From NCBI RefSeq assembly GCF_023094165.1, contig NZ_JALMDK010000004.1:62001-126000 (forward strand): a stretch of DNA of 64,000 bases, read 5' to 3'. The stretch is from Crossiella sp. S99.2. Its GTDB lineage: Bacteria; Actinomycetota; Actinomycetes; Mycobacteriales; Pseudonocardiaceae. The notes beneath the pieces are model-generated. The model was not told the origin of the DNA. It ran no database searches and was given only the letters and a program-made list of their open reading frames with translations. Positions 24,095 to 32,877 of this stretch are shown here, piece by piece. Position 1 is the stretch's first letter; every line of letters begins with the position of its first letter. The position numbers and the translations under genes were made by a program.

Positions 24095-24128
24095 AGCCCC
24101 GGCACCTCTCCCCCCTGGTGCCGGGGCT
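24095..24128 (+). terminator. 12-bp-arm terminator
   Basis: AGCCCCGGCACC (24095-24106) pairs with GGTGCCGGGGCT (24117-24128), loop TCTCCCCCCT. It ends the unit upstream of the HNH gene, whose ATG follows at 24134. Confidence 0.75.
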
Positions 24129-24133
24129 CCGTC

Positions 24134-24511
24134 ATGTCCGGGGCCACCCGGCCCGCGCTGACCCTCCCACCTGTCCCCGCCCGGCCTGCCGCCGTGCCGT
24201 TGCCGGAGGGGGTGGTGCTGGTGGCCGCCTGGTCCGGAAGTACCCGTGCCTCCCGGCTTCCCCGCGACTGGCCGCGCATCCGCGCCCGCATCCTGCGCCG
24301 TGACCCCACGTGCTGTGTCTGCTGGCTGGTGCCCTCTGCCCAGGTCGACCACATCAGGCCGGGAGACGACCACTCCGACGCCAACCTGCGCGGGATCTGC
24401 GCGGCCTGCCACGCCAGCAAGAGCGGCAGGGAAGGCGGCCGTGCGTCCGCAGCGCAGCGCGAGCCGACCCACCGACCCACCGAGCCGCACCCCGGCCTGA
24501 TCGAAAGGTGA
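24134..24511 (+). CDS. HNH endonuclease next to the terminase genes
   Basis: The 125-aa protein has the HNH signature: RDPTCCVCWLVPSAQVDHIR, then NLRGICAACHASKSGREGG, with two CxxC metal pairs and the catalytic His in QVDHI. HNH nucleases adjacent to terminases take part in packaging-related cleavage in many long-tailed phages. The stop overlaps the GTG of the next gene. The ATG lies inside the trailing edge of a terminator, so start choice carries some doubt. Confidence 0.82.
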   Translation: MSGATRPALTLPPVPARPAAVPLPEGVVLVAAWSGSTRASRLPRDWPRIRARILRRDPTCCVCWLVPSAQVDHIRPGDDHSDANLRGICAACHASKSGREGGRASAAQREPTHRPTEPHPGLIER

Positions 24512-24750
24512 CCGTGATGTTGATCCGCCTGCTTCATGACCTCGGAGGCCACCGGGCCGGAACCGTGGTCGAGCGTGACCACGCCTCCGCTGAGTGGCTG
24601 CTCTCCACCGGGTTCGCTGTGCGTGAGCACCAGGACGACGAGACCAGTCAGGCCGGGGCCGAGCTGCCCGACGACAACCCCGAGATGACCCCGGATCAGT
24701 CACCCTCGGTGAGTGGGGGGAAGGCGAACCGGCCGCGCCGGACGGGCTGA
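24508..24750 (+). CDS. Small acidic-tailed prophage protein
   Basis: The 80-aa protein from GTG 24508 (GTGA overlap; ATG 24517 alternative) begins MTVMLIRLLHDLGGHRAGTV. It has a compact domain of about 45 residues with RAGTVVERDHASAEWLLSTG, then a disordered acidic tail. Small proteins of this shape are common next to head genes and may be head-decoration or connector-associated proteins. No firm function. Confidence 0.55.
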   Translation: MTVMLIRLLHDLGGHRAGTVVERDHASAEWLLSTGFAVREHQDDETSQAGAELPDDNPEMTPDQSPSVSGGKANRPRRTG

Positions 24751-25092
24751 GCCTGCCCAGGGTGGGGGGTACCCCCCTGCCCCTGACCAGCCCAACCGGT
24801 ACGTCATAGCTGCTCGCGGCGTGTACGAAACTCCAGACTTCCGGCCCGGCCCCGGCACCCCTGCCGCCGCTGCTCACCCTGGCCACCCCGTCGGGTGGGC
24901 CACCGTGCCGTGTCCCGCCCGGTCAGCCTGACCGCGGTCGCCTGCACCGGGCGGCCTCTCCCGCCCGGGGACCTCCTCGCCGGCCTCGCTCACCAGGGCG
25001 GGGCTGGCCGCCCTGCCCGTGTGACCGCGGGCGCCAACCCCCGGGCGGCCAGCTCCGCCCTGCCCACCACCCCTGTCCCGGAGTACCCGCGC
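24751..25092 (+). other. 342-base stretch without a convincing gene
   Basis: Between the small head-region gene and the 58-codon frame there are only Pro/Ala/Gly-rich open frames lacking ribosome sites. A GTG at 25021 could extend the next small frame upstream. I see no RNA gene or strong hairpin. Confidence 0.4.
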
Positions 25093-25269
25093 GTGACCGA
25101 ACCGCTGTTCCCCATCCCGGCACCCCGAGGGACGGAGGTCAGCGACCTTGACTTCCGCCCCACCAGCGCTGACGAACTCCCCGAGCTGGACCGGATCACC
25201 TGGGTTCGCCGCGAGTCCCCCCGCGCCCGAGCGGCCCGCCTGGCGCGAAGTGGACAGCCCCCAGACTGA
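25093..25269 (+). CDS. Candidate 58-aa protein overlapping the Mom-like gene
   Basis: GTG 25093 opens a 58-codon frame starting MTEPLFPIPAPRGTEVSDLD, which ends 20 bases inside the Mom-like gene. The overlap resembles the com-mom arrangement of phage Mu, but this product has no Cys and so is not a Com-like zinc finger. Translational coupling to the Mom-like gene is the likely meaning. Confidence 0.4.
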   Translation: MTEPLFPIPAPRGTEVSDLDFRPTSADELPELDRITWVRRESPRARAARLARSGQPPD

Positions 25270-25912
25270 CCCCACGGTGCCGCTGCTGGTCGCCCCCTGC
25301 CGGACCTCGGCCGCGCGCCATGCCGTCCGCCACTGGCACTACAGCGCCCGCATGCCTGCCGCAGGCAAGAACGCCTGCTTCGGTGTCTGGGAGCACGGGG
25401 TGTTCACCGGGGCGATCCTGTTCGGCCGAGGCGCAACCAACAACATCGGCTCTCCCTACAACTTGAGCCAGGCCCAATGTGTGGAGCTGACGCGCATTGC
25501 GTTGCGGGAGCACGAACAACCGGTCACGCGCATGGTGGCCGCCGCGCTGCGGCAGCTCCGCGCAGCCTGTCCCGGCCTGCTGGCCGTGGTCTCCTACGCC
25601 GACACCGAGCACGGCCACCACGGCGGGATCTACCAGGCAGGCAACTGGATCTACACCGGCATGACCTCGCCCTACAACTCCTACTACCGGCTCTCCGGCG
25701 GCCGGGTGGTGCATGGCCGGACGCTGCGGCACATGGCCGTCAACCGGCCGCCCGGGGAGAAGGCCGAGGACTTCGTGCGCCGCACGATCGACCCCGAGGT
25801 GCAGCACCTCAAGGTGGCCAGCCTCAAGCACCGCTACGTCCTGCCGCTCACGCGCACGATGCGCCGCAGGATCGCGCACCTGGCCAAGCCCTACCCCAAG
25901 CCCGACCGCTGA
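25250..25912 (+). CDS. Mom-family DNA adenine modification protein
   Basis: The 220-aa protein is close in pattern to Mom of phage Mu: HYSARMPAAGKNACFGVWEH, GAILFGRGATNNIGSPYNLS, CVELTRIALREH and the strongly conserved YADTEHGHHGGIYQAGNWIY. Mom has a GNAT-like fold and converts adenine in phage DNA to N6-(1-acetamido)-adenine, protecting it from restriction. The GTG at 25250 overlaps a small upstream frame. No separate adenine methyltransferase or Com gene is seen. The gene lies just before the terminases, so it is probably expressed late, before packaging. Confidence 0.85.
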   Translation: MDSPQTDPTVPLLVAPCRTSAARHAVRHWHYSARMPAAGKNACFGVWEHGVFTGAILFGRGATNNIGSPYNLSQAQCVELTRIALREHEQPVTRMVAAALRQLRAACPGLLAVVSYADTEHGHHGGIYQAGNWIYTGMTSPYNSYYRLSGGRVVHGRTLRHMAVNRPPGEKAEDFVRRTIDPEVQHLKVASLKHRYVLPLTRTMRRRIAHLAKPYPKPDR

Positions 25913-25931
25913 CGGGACAAGGGGGTGTGCC

Positions 25932-26369
25932 GTGGCACTGACCGGCCGCCCGCCATCGGAGAACCCCCGCAACCGCAACGCCAAGACCTACGAGTGGACC
26001 ACGGTCGAGGCCACCCCCTACACCGGCGAGTCCCCGGACCTGCCCGAGAACGACGACACCCCTTGGCATGCAAGGACTCTGGCGTGGTGGGAGGCAGTCC
26101 GGCGCATGCCGCACTGTCGCCTGTGGACCGAAGGTGACTGGCTGTTCGCGCTGGAAACCGTGGTGCTGGTGGAACAGTACTGGTCCGGCAACCCCAAGGT
26201 GGCCGCCGAACTGCGCTTGCGCTACGGCAAGCTCGGCCTGACCCATGAGGACCGGCTCAAGCTCCGCATCCGTTACACCAGCCCGGAACAGGGCCAGGCC
26301 GCACCCGTTGACCCTGCGGCCGTGACCCGGCTGGCCGATCGACGTCGGAGGCTAGGCGGTGCCCCGTGA
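25932..26369 (+). CDS. Terminase small subunit
   Basis: The 145-aa protein from GTG 25932 precedes and overlaps the large terminase by 11 bases. WEAVRRMPHCRLWTEGDWLF and YWSGNPKVAAELRLRYGKLG give the helical pattern of actinophage small terminases. It recognises the packaging start on phage DNA and loads the large subunit. The identity rests on motif pattern plus position. Confidence 0.75.
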   Translation: MALTGRPPSENPRNRNAKTYEWTTVEATPYTGESPDLPENDDTPWHARTLAWWEAVRRMPHCRLWTEGDWLFALETVVLVEQYWSGNPKVAAELRLRYGKLGLTHEDRLKLRIRYTSPEQGQAAPVDPAAVTRLADRRRRLGGAP

Positions 26370-28035
26370 ACTGGTCTACGCACCCGGACACGACCGCATG
26401 CGCTCCCTCGGCTTCCTGGCCTCGGCCTGGATCGAGCACTTCGCAGTACACGGACCCGGTGATGTGCAAGGAGATCCGCTCGCCCTGGATGACGAGTTCG
26501 CCGCGTTCATCGCCGATGCCTACGCGCTCAACAGCGCCGGGCGTCGGCTGTACTCCCGGGCCGCGCTGGTGCGCCCGAAGGGCCGCGCCAAGAGCGAGCT
26601 TGCGGGCACCGTGGTGTTGTTCGAGGCATTCGGTCCCGCCCGCTTCGCCGGGTTCGCCGAGGGGGGCGAGGTGTTCACCTGGCTGGACTTCACCTACGTC
26701 TACGCCCCGGGCGAGCCCATGGGCAAGGCGGTCACCTACCCCTACATTCGTTGCCTGGCAACAGAAGAGAGTCAGGCCGGGAACACCTATGACGTGGTGC
26801 ACTACAACCTCTCCGAAGGCAAGCTAGGCGAGGCGCTCAGCGGCAACGCGGTAGGGCTGACCCGCATCGCTCTGCCGGGCGGCGGGGAGATCATCCCCTC
26901 CACCGCCTCCAGCGCGTCCAAGGACGGCGGCAAGGAATCCATGTGCGTGTTCGACGAACCGCACCTGTACGTCACGAACGAGCTGCGGCAGATGTTCAAG
27001 ACCGTGGACCGCAACCTGCGCAAGCGCCGGGCCGCTGAGCCGTGGGCGCTGATGACCTCCACCATGTACCAGCAGGGCGAGTCATCCTCACTGGAAGCCG
27101 TTGACGCGCAAGCACAAGCGATCCGCGAGAAGCGGACCCGCGCTACCCGGCTGCTGTGGGATCACCGCGAAGCACCGTCGGAAGTGGACATGACCGACAT
27201 GGACAGCATGGTCGCCGCGCTGGCCGAGGTCTACGGCCCGTCCGCCGACTGGATGGACCTGCCGGGCATCGTGGAAAACGAGTTCTGGGACGTCACCAAA
27301 TTGGTCGAGGAGTCCCGTCGGTACTTCTTCAACCAGCGCGGGTCGGCCGCCGCTGCCTTCGTCACCGCGCAGGAATGGGACGCCTGCGCTGACGCCGCCA
27401 GAAAACCCTTGTCCGACAAGGACACGGTGGTTCTCTTCTTCGACGGCTCCACCTCCGATGATGCCACGTGCCTTGTCGCCGTGCGCATGTCTGACGGGCA
27501 TCCGGCCGTGGTGCACTGTCAGGAAAAGCCGGATGGCTTGCAGGGCAAGGGCTGGCGGGTCAACAAGACCGAGGCAGACCTAGCCGTTCACGAAGCCTTC
27601 GCCCGATTCGACGTGGTGGCCTTCTTCGCCGACGTCGCCGAGTTTGAGTCCTATGTGGACGACTGGGCATTGAGCTACGGGGACCGGCTGCTGATCGAGG
27701 CCACCACCGGACGTAACCGCCACGCCGTGGGCTATGACATGCGTGGCCGAACCGCCGACTTCGCGCCAGCGGTGAAACGCGCCCTGGTCGACATCCGCCA
27801 GAAAACCCTGACACACGACGGGGATCTGCGTCTGCGCAGGCACATGCTCAACGCTCGCCGCAGGCCGACCCGCTTCGGCCTGCTGATCGGCAAGGAGGGT
27901 GCGGAATCGCCCCACAAGATCGACCTCGGTGTGTGCCTGATCGGCGCACGCCACGTCCGCCGGTTGGTACTGGCCAGTCCGAAGTGGACCGACCGAGCCA
28001 AGAAGCGCGCCGGGAAACTGCGGATCTTCACCTGA
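26359..28035 (+). CDS. Terminase large subunit
   Basis: The 558-aa protein has an ATPase half, with a Walker-A-like segment at residues 71-80 (VRPKGRAKSE, a loose form of the motif) and Walker B CVFDEPH near residue 200. A nuclease half follows, with VVLFFDGSTSDDAT near residue 356 where the first metal-binding Asp is expected. It pumps DNA into the capsid through the portal and cuts concatemers. Length is typical. It starts in the last codons of the small subunit and is followed 16 bases later by the portal gene. Confidence 0.88.
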   Translation: MPRELVYAPGHDRMRSLGFLASAWIEHFAVHGPGDVQGDPLALDDEFAAFIADAYALNSAGRRLYSRAALVRPKGRAKSELAGTVVLFEAFGPARFAGFAEGGEVFTWLDFTYVYAPGEPMGKAVTYPYIRCLATEESQAGNTYDVVHYNLSEGKLGEALSGNAVGLTRIALPGGGEIIPSTASSASKDGGKESMCVFDEPHLYVTNELRQMFKTVDRNLRKRRAAEPWALMTSTMYQQGESSSLEAVDAQAQAIREKRTRATRLLWDHREAPSEVDMTDMDSMVAALAEVYGPSADWMDLPGIVENEFWDVTKLVEESRRYFFNQRGSAAAAFVTAQEWDACADAARKPLSDKDTVVLFFDGSTSDDATCLVAVRMSDGHPAVVHCQEKPDGLQGKGWRVNKTEADLAVHEAFARFDVVAFFADVAEFESYVDDWALSYGDRLLIEATTGRNRHAVGYDMRGRTADFAPAVKRALVDIRQKTLTHDGDLRLRRHMLNARRRPTRFGLLIGKEGAESPHKIDLGVCLIGARHVRRLVLASPKWTDRAKKRAGKLRIFT

Positions 28036-28051
28036 TACAGGAGGTGATCAT

Positions 28052-29437
28052 GTGGCCCTGAGCCAGAAAGACGCGGCCGACGTCGCGGCCAGGGTGATCG
28101 ATCGGTGGCCGGACAAGGAACGACACGAGCGCATCCATCGCTACGTGCGCGGGGAGCACGATCTGCCGTTCGCGCCCAAGCATGCACGTGCGGCCTACCT
28201 GTGGACGCTCAAGCGCAGCCGCACCAACTGGTGCCGGTTGCTGGTGCAGTTGTTGTCGCAGAACCTGATCGTGGACGGCTACCGCGCCACCGACCCCAAC
28301 AGCCCCGCCCCGGCCGCCTGGTCGCACTGGGTGGCCAACTCCATGGGGCGGTACCAAGCCGCGGTTCATCGCTCCGCCCTGAAATACGGCCTGGCCTTCG
28401 CTTTGGTGCTGCCGGGCGAACCGTCGCCGGTGATCCGGGGCTACTCGCCCCGGCGCATGACGGCGGTCTACGCCGATGACCGCGACGAGTGGCCCGTCTA
28501 CGCCGTGGCCCGCTCGGTGTCCTGGACACCGTCCGGCCCGCGCACGCTGTACCGGCTCATCGATGACCAGGCGGTCTATGACCTGGCCGAGGATGACACC
28601 GGCCTGGCCTACATCTCCCACCAGGAACACGGACTTGGCCTGTGCCCGGTCGTGTCCTTTGTAGACGAGGAGGACTTGGACGGGGACAGCCCCGGTGTGG
28701 TGGAACCCATCTTGGATGTGCAGGACCGGTTGAACTACAGCACGTTTCTGTTGATGCAGTCCGGCGAGCACGGGGCGCACCGGCAACGGTGGGCCGCTGG
28801 CCTTGAGCTGGACGAGGAGACCGAACCCGCGATCGGCCCGGACCGGCTGCTGCATTCGGACAGTGCGGAGACCAGGTTCGGCACGTTCGAGCACACCGAC
28901 TTGCGCGGCTACATCGATGCCCTGGAACAGATCCTGCGGCACCTGGCCGCCCTGACCCAGACCCCGCCGCACGCGCTGCACGGGTCGCTGACCAACCTGG
29001 CCGCCGATGCTTTGGACGCGGCCGAGTCCGGCTTGCAACGCAGGGTCGGCGAACGGCGCACCTCCTATGGGGAGTCCTGGGCACAGGTGCTGCGGCTGTG
29101 CGCGCTGGTCGCCGGAGACGCCGAGGGCTGGCGCGATCTGGCCGCACACGTCCACTGGCGCGAAACGCAAAACCGGTCTCTCTCCGCCGTGATGGACGCC
29201 TGGGGCAAGGCGGTGACCATGTTGGAGATCCCGCCCCGCGCGGCCTGGGAACGCATCCCGGGCGTGACCGACACCGATGTGGCGCGCTGGTCGCAGATGC
29301 CCGCCAGCCTCGACGGTCACGCGCTGCTGGCCGAAACCCTCACCCGCCACACCGAGGCCAGTACCACGGAGGGAGGCAATCCTTTCGATGGCAACCAATC
29401 CAGCGGCAGCCCAGGCGACCCAGGACCACCGCCGTAG
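28052..29437 (+). CDS. Portal protein (SPP1 gp6-like)
   Basis: The 461-aa protein from GTG 28052 follows ACAGGAGGTGATCAT. It carries the portal-type opening (VIDRWPDKERHERIHRYVRG, then TLKRSRTNWCRLLVQLLSQN), the stem/wing region, and a Q-rich LNYSTFLLMQSGEHGAHRQR helix. It forms the dodecameric DNA channel and the docking site for terminase and connectors. Its end overlaps the MuF-like gene by 50 bases. Confidence 0.88.
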   Translation: MALSQKDAADVAARVIDRWPDKERHERIHRYVRGEHDLPFAPKHARAAYLWTLKRSRTNWCRLLVQLLSQNLIVDGYRATDPNSPAPAAWSHWVANSMGRYQAAVHRSALKYGLAFALVLPGEPSPVIRGYSPRRMTAVYADDRDEWPVYAVARSVSWTPSGPRTLYRLIDDQAVYDLAEDDTGLAYISHQEHGLGLCPVVSFVDEEDLDGDSPGVVEPILDVQDRLNYSTFLLMQSGEHGAHRQRWAAGLELDEETEPAIGPDRLLHSDSAETRFGTFEHTDLRGYIDALEQILRHLAALTQTPPHALHGSLTNLAADALDAAESGLQRRVGERRTSYGESWAQVLRLCALVAGDAEGWRDLAAHVHWRETQNRSLSAVMDAWGKAVTMLEIPPRAAWERIPGVTDTDVARWSQMPASLDGHALLAETLTRHTEASTTEGGNPFDGNQSSGSPGDPGPPP

Positions 29438-30161
29438 GCAAGGCAGCTTGGCCGGACTGGTGATCAAGGACGTCCTCTCGGTCTGGGAGACCCTGGACCC
29501 GCTGCGCCTGGATGCCACCGCGCGCACCTGGACAGCACGGGTCGCCGACCAGATCGCGCGCCACCGCGCCACCTCCCAGCGGCTGAGCGCGCAGTACTAC
29601 CAACGGTTTCGGGGACTGGAGATCGGCCGAGACGGGTGGAGCCTGCCGAGGCTGACCGACTCCCCGGCCTGGCGGGCCGCGCTGCTGGTCTCCCTGTTGG
29701 TGACCGGCCCGGTCCGGATCAAGCGGCTGACCGGGCGCGGCATGGACCCACGGCAGGCCGCCGACCATGCCGCCCCGGCCGTGGCCGCCGCTACCGTGCG
29801 GCAGGCCCGCGCCGCCGGTCGCGCCGCGATGCTGGCCTACCTGCGCAGCGACCCCCGCGCCCTGGGCTACATGCGCGTCACCGACGGGGACCCGTGCGCC
29901 TTCTGCGCGATGCTGGCCAGCCGGGGCGCGGTCTACCTCACCAAGTCCTCGGCCCTGACCGACAAGGGCAACCCGGAGGACGGCTACCACGACGGATGCG
30001 GGTGCGAGGCCGAGCCGGTCTACACCACCACCCCCGCCCTCCCGGAAGCCTCCCGCCGCTTCGCCCAGCTCTACAAGAAGCACGCCGAAGGGTTGCCCGC
30101 CAAACAGGCGCGCAACGCCTTCCGCCGCGCCTACGAAGCCGACCGGCGCGCGGCCACCTGA
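29388..30161 (+). CDS. MuF-like minor head protein
   Basis: The 257-aa protein starts MATNPAAAQATQDHRRRQGS inside the portal gene, with GGAGGGAGGC upstream. The C-terminal half has GDPCAFCAMLASRGAVYL and YHDGCGCEAEPV, the paired-Cys/His pattern of MuF/head-morphogenesis proteins. In related phages it is injected or assembles with portal and capsid. No protease or toxin domain is fused to it here. Confidence 0.8.
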   Translation: MATNPAAAQATQDHRRRQGSLAGLVIKDVLSVWETLDPLRLDATARTWTARVADQIARHRATSQRLSAQYYQRFRGLEIGRDGWSLPRLTDSPAWRAALLVSLLVTGPVRIKRLTGRGMDPRQAADHAAPAVAAATVRQARAAGRAAMLAYLRSDPRALGYMRVTDGDPCAFCAMLASRGAVYLTKSSALTDKGNPEDGYHDGCGCEAEPVYTTTPALPEASRRFAQLYKKHAEGLPAKQARNAFRRAYEADRRAAT

Positions 30162-30311
30162 CCCGCCTCCCGGCCCCGGCAGACCAGACCAACCACACCC
30201 CTGCTGGTTCCTGCCCGGGGCCGGGACGGCCCTTCCTCCCCGGGGTGCTGCTGGCCCACGCCGCAGCACCCCGGGGCTTCCCACCTCACCCCGCTTGCCG
30301 AGGAGGCCCCC

Positions 30312-30824
30312 GTGTCCGAGACCAGTCCGCCCGAAACCAGCCCGGCGCCCACCGCACCGCCCCCTACTCCACCGGAGTCCCCGCCGGTGCCCGCCCCGGC
30401 CGCGGTGAGTCCCCCGCCCGAGGCCGCGCCGCCGGCGAGGGCCGAACCGGGCGGGGATCTGACCGTCCTGCAGGACCAAGTCAGCGACCTGACCAGCAGG
30501 TATGAGCAGGCCCGCTCGGAGGCTGCGACAGCCCAGCAGCGGCTGAATCAGCTGGTGGCCGCTCGCGCGGTCGGTCTGCCGGACGTGCTGGCCGACCGGT
30601 TGCGCGGCGAGGACGAACAGGCCCTGAGCCAGGACGCCTCGGCCGTGCTGGCCGCCGTGACGGCCCTGGCCGCCGCGCAGGCCCCCGCCGCTGCCCCTGC
30701 CCCTGCGCCGGTCGCGCCGGTGCGGCCGGTGGAGTCCCTGCGCCCGGCCTCCCCGGTCGGCGACTCGGTGCCGGTGCAGGACACCCCCGAACAGATTGCC
30801 CGGCTGGTCTGGGGCAAGAAGTAG
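30312..30824 (+). CDS. Scaffolding protein
   Basis: The 170-aa protein has a Pro-rich N-terminus, a coiled-coil-like centre (LQDQVSDLTSRYEQARSEAA), an Ala/Pro-rich linker and a short C-terminal IARLVWGKK. Position directly before the major capsid gene and this composition match phage scaffolds. It shapes the procapsid and is then released or degraded. GTG 30312 follows CCGAGGAGGCCCCC. Confidence 0.8.
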   Translation: MSETSPPETSPAPTAPPPTPPESPPVPAPAAVSPPPEAAPPARAEPGGDLTVLQDQVSDLTSRYEQARSEAATAQQRLNQLVAARAVGLPDVLADRLRGEDEQALSQDASAVLAAVTALAAAQAPAAAPAPAPVAPVRPVESLRPASPVGDSVPVQDTPEQIARLVWGKK

Positions 30825-30879
30825 CGCCCGCTCATCCCCCGGCTGTTGCCTACCATCCCAAGGAGACTGACCACCCCGT

Positions 30880-31773
30880 ATGCCCAACGTCCTACTGACA
30901 CCCAAGCAAATCGCGTCGGCATCGCTGGCCGCGCTGGAACAGCAAACCGTCTTGGCGGCCACCACGTGGCGCGACGCCGAAGCCGACTTCGCCGGAAAGC
31001 GCGGCGACACCGTCACCGTGCGCACCGGAACCGTGGTCGGCCCCGCCCGCCGCTACAACCGCGCCGAGAACAAGCCCATCGTCATTGACGACGTGGTGGA
31101 GCACGCGGTGGACGTCAAGTTGTCGGACTACCTGTACAAGGGCGTCGCCGTCACCGACGAACAGCTCTCCCTGCACATCGCCGATTTCACCACCCGCGTT
31201 GCCGTGCCACAGGCCAAGTCCGTTGCCACCGAGGTCGAGGTGATGGTTGCCGCGCAGATGAACGCGCTCACCGGCTCCCTGACGTTCAAGCCGGACGGCA
31301 GCGACGTGCACCGGCAGATCCTGGCCGCCCGAACCCGGCTGAACAAGGCCGGTGTTCCCCGCGAAGACCGCTTCCTGGCTGTCAGCGCCGAAATCGAGGC
31401 CGTCATCCTGGACGACCCGAACAAGCGGCTGATCAACGCTGACAGCGACACCTGGACGGCCGCCCTGCGCGAAGCGGTCATCGGCCGGTTGTACGGCTTC
31501 AACGTGGTCCCCTCGGTCTACATCGCCGATGGCTCCGCCGTGGCCTACCACCGCACAGGATTCCCTTTGGTGACAAGGGCTATGGAGGTTCCTTCCGGCG
31601 CGTCCTTCGGGGAGTCCATGACCTACAACGACATTGCCCTGCGCCTGATCCGCGACTATGACCCGGGCTACCAGCAGGACCGCTCGGTGGTCTCCACCCT
31701 GGCCGGTACCACGACCACGTTGGATGAGGGCGTGCTCAAGCGCTCCTTGCGCCTGACCACCGCAGCGGCATGA
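30880..31773 (+). CDS. Major capsid protein (P22-coat-like)
   Basis: The 297-aa protein has LTPKQIASASLAALEQQTVL at its start, DYLYKGVAVTDEQLSLHIAD in the middle and LYGFNVVPSVYIADGSAVAY later. This is the pattern of P22-coat-like HK97-fold capsid proteins of actinophages. It builds the icosahedral shell. Its stop overlaps the next ATG (ATGA). It is expected to be the most abundant virion protein. Confidence 0.85.
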   Translation: MPNVLLTPKQIASASLAALEQQTVLAATTWRDAEADFAGKRGDTVTVRTGTVVGPARRYNRAENKPIVIDDVVEHAVDVKLSDYLYKGVAVTDEQLSLHIADFTTRVAVPQAKSVATEVEVMVAAQMNALTGSLTFKPDGSDVHRQILAARTRLNKAGVPREDRFLAVSAEIEAVILDDPNKRLINADSDTWTAALREAVIGRLYGFNVVPSVYIADGSAVAYHRTGFPLVTRAMEVPSGASFGESMTYNDIALRLIRDYDPGYQQDRSVVSTLAGTTTTLDEGVLKRSLRLTTAAA

Positions 31774-32249
31774 CCGCTGCGGCCGTGCCGCCGCTGGCGA
31801 GCCTGGCCGAGCTGGAAACCCGGATGCGCCGCCCCCTGGCCGGAACACCGGATGAGGACGGCGCGCTGGCCGCACTGGCCGATGCCTCCGCGCTGGTGCG
31901 CGCCGAAGTGCCGCCCGCGCTGCTGATCCCCACCACACCCCCGGCCGTGGTCGCGGTGGTGTGCCAGTCGGCAGCGCGGGCCGTGCGCAACCCCGATGGG
32001 TTCCAGTCCGAGACGGCCGGTCAGTACACCTACCGCTACGGCGACCCGGCCGTGACCGGGGTCTACCTCACCGAGGAGGAACGCGCCGTGCTGCGTCGCC
32101 TGTCCCGCCGCAGCGGCCTGCGCTCCACCCGCACCCCGTATGGGGCCGGAGAACACACCGACCCGCCCTACCGGCTCCCCGTGCTCTACCGCTACGGCCG
32201 AACCGGAGAACCGTTCCCTTGGGAGGACCCGCCTGCACCTACCCCATGA
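31770..32249 (+). CDS. Head-tail connector protein (gp6/gp15-like adaptor)
   Basis: The 159-aa protein has LASLAELETRMRRPLAGTPD near the start and ALADASALVRAEVPP, the helical repeat seen in HK97 gp6-like adaptors. It lies directly after the capsid gene, as such adaptors do, and would bind under the portal ring. Confidence 0.75.
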   Translation: MTAAAVPPLASLAELETRMRRPLAGTPDEDGALAALADASALVRAEVPPALLIPTTPPAVVAVVCQSAARAVRNPDGFQSETAGQYTYRYGDPAVTGVYLTEEERAVLRRLSRRSGLRSTRTPYGAGEHTDPPYRLPVLYRYGRTGEPFPWEDPPAPTP

Positions 32250-32256
32250 GCTGATC

Positions 32257-32562
32257 GTGATCAGCCCCCGCGAACTCCCCGACGCCTACGGAAACCCGGT
32301 GCCGCGCCTGGACTACGGCCCCGGCGCGGCACGCCGCCCGCTACGCGGCCTGCTCCAACCACGCGAGTCCACCGACACCGCCGAGGTCGGGCGGCACGCC
32401 ATCGGCTCGATCTCGTGGCTGTTCACCTACGACCCGGTGTACCCACGCGAACGCATCGTGCACAAGGGCCGCAGTTACGACGTGCAGGGCGAACCTGAAC
32501 GGTGGAAACCCCGGCACGGCCACATCCATTACGAGACCGACCTACGGCATGTGGAGGGGTGA
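32257..32562 (+). CDS. Head closure (stopper) protein
   Basis: The protein is about 101 aa from GTG 32257, starting VISPRELPDAYGNPVPRLDY and containing SWLFTYDPVYPRERIVHKGR with YDVQGEPERW. These are features of the beta-barrel stopper proteins that follow the adaptor. No ATG is available in frame; an upstream CTG could add two residues. Position between adaptor and neck protein supports the call. Confidence 0.7.
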   Translation: MISPRELPDAYGNPVPRLDYGPGAARRPLRGLLQPRESTDTAEVGRHAIGSISWLFTYDPVYPRERIVHKGRSYDVQGEPERWKPRHGHIHYETDLRHVEG

Positions 32563-32568
32563 GAGGCC

Positions 32569-32877
32569 ATGGCCGAGGTACGCCTTGACCACGCAGGGAT
32601 CGCGGAACTCCTGACCAGCCCGCAAGTCCGGGAGCTGCTGACCACCACCGCGCAGGCCGTGGCGCAGACCGCCCGCGCACAGGGCCGCCTGCTGGCCAGC
32701 GGCAAGCCGGTGCCGGTCACCGTGGCGGCCGAGTCCGACACCGACCGGGCGCGGGTCTCGGTGGGCATCCCGCACCCGGCAGGCATCGGCATGCAAGCCC
32801 GGCACGGCCTGCTGTCCCGCTCGGCCGAGGAGAACGGCCTGACCGCGCTCGGCCTCGACGGGGACGGGCCGGAGTGA
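32569..32877 (+). CDS. HK97 gp10-like neck/tail completion protein
   Basis: The 102-aa protein has an amphipathic helical start (DHAGIAELLTSPQVRELLTT) and a strand-rich second half (VAAESDTDRARVSVGIPHPA), like gp10-family tail-completion proteins. GTGA overlap with the next gene. The call is largely by position. Confidence 0.65.
   Translation: MAEVRLDHAGIAELLTSPQVRELLTTTAQAVAQTARAQGRLLASGKPVPVTVAAESDTDRARVSVGIPHPAGIGMQARHGLLSRSAEENGLTALGLDGDGPE

Noticed and set aside
26570..26620. TerL as an inactive terminase because Walker A is non-canonical
   Set aside because: Loose Walker A motifs are common in phage terminases, and Walker B and nuclease residues look intact.
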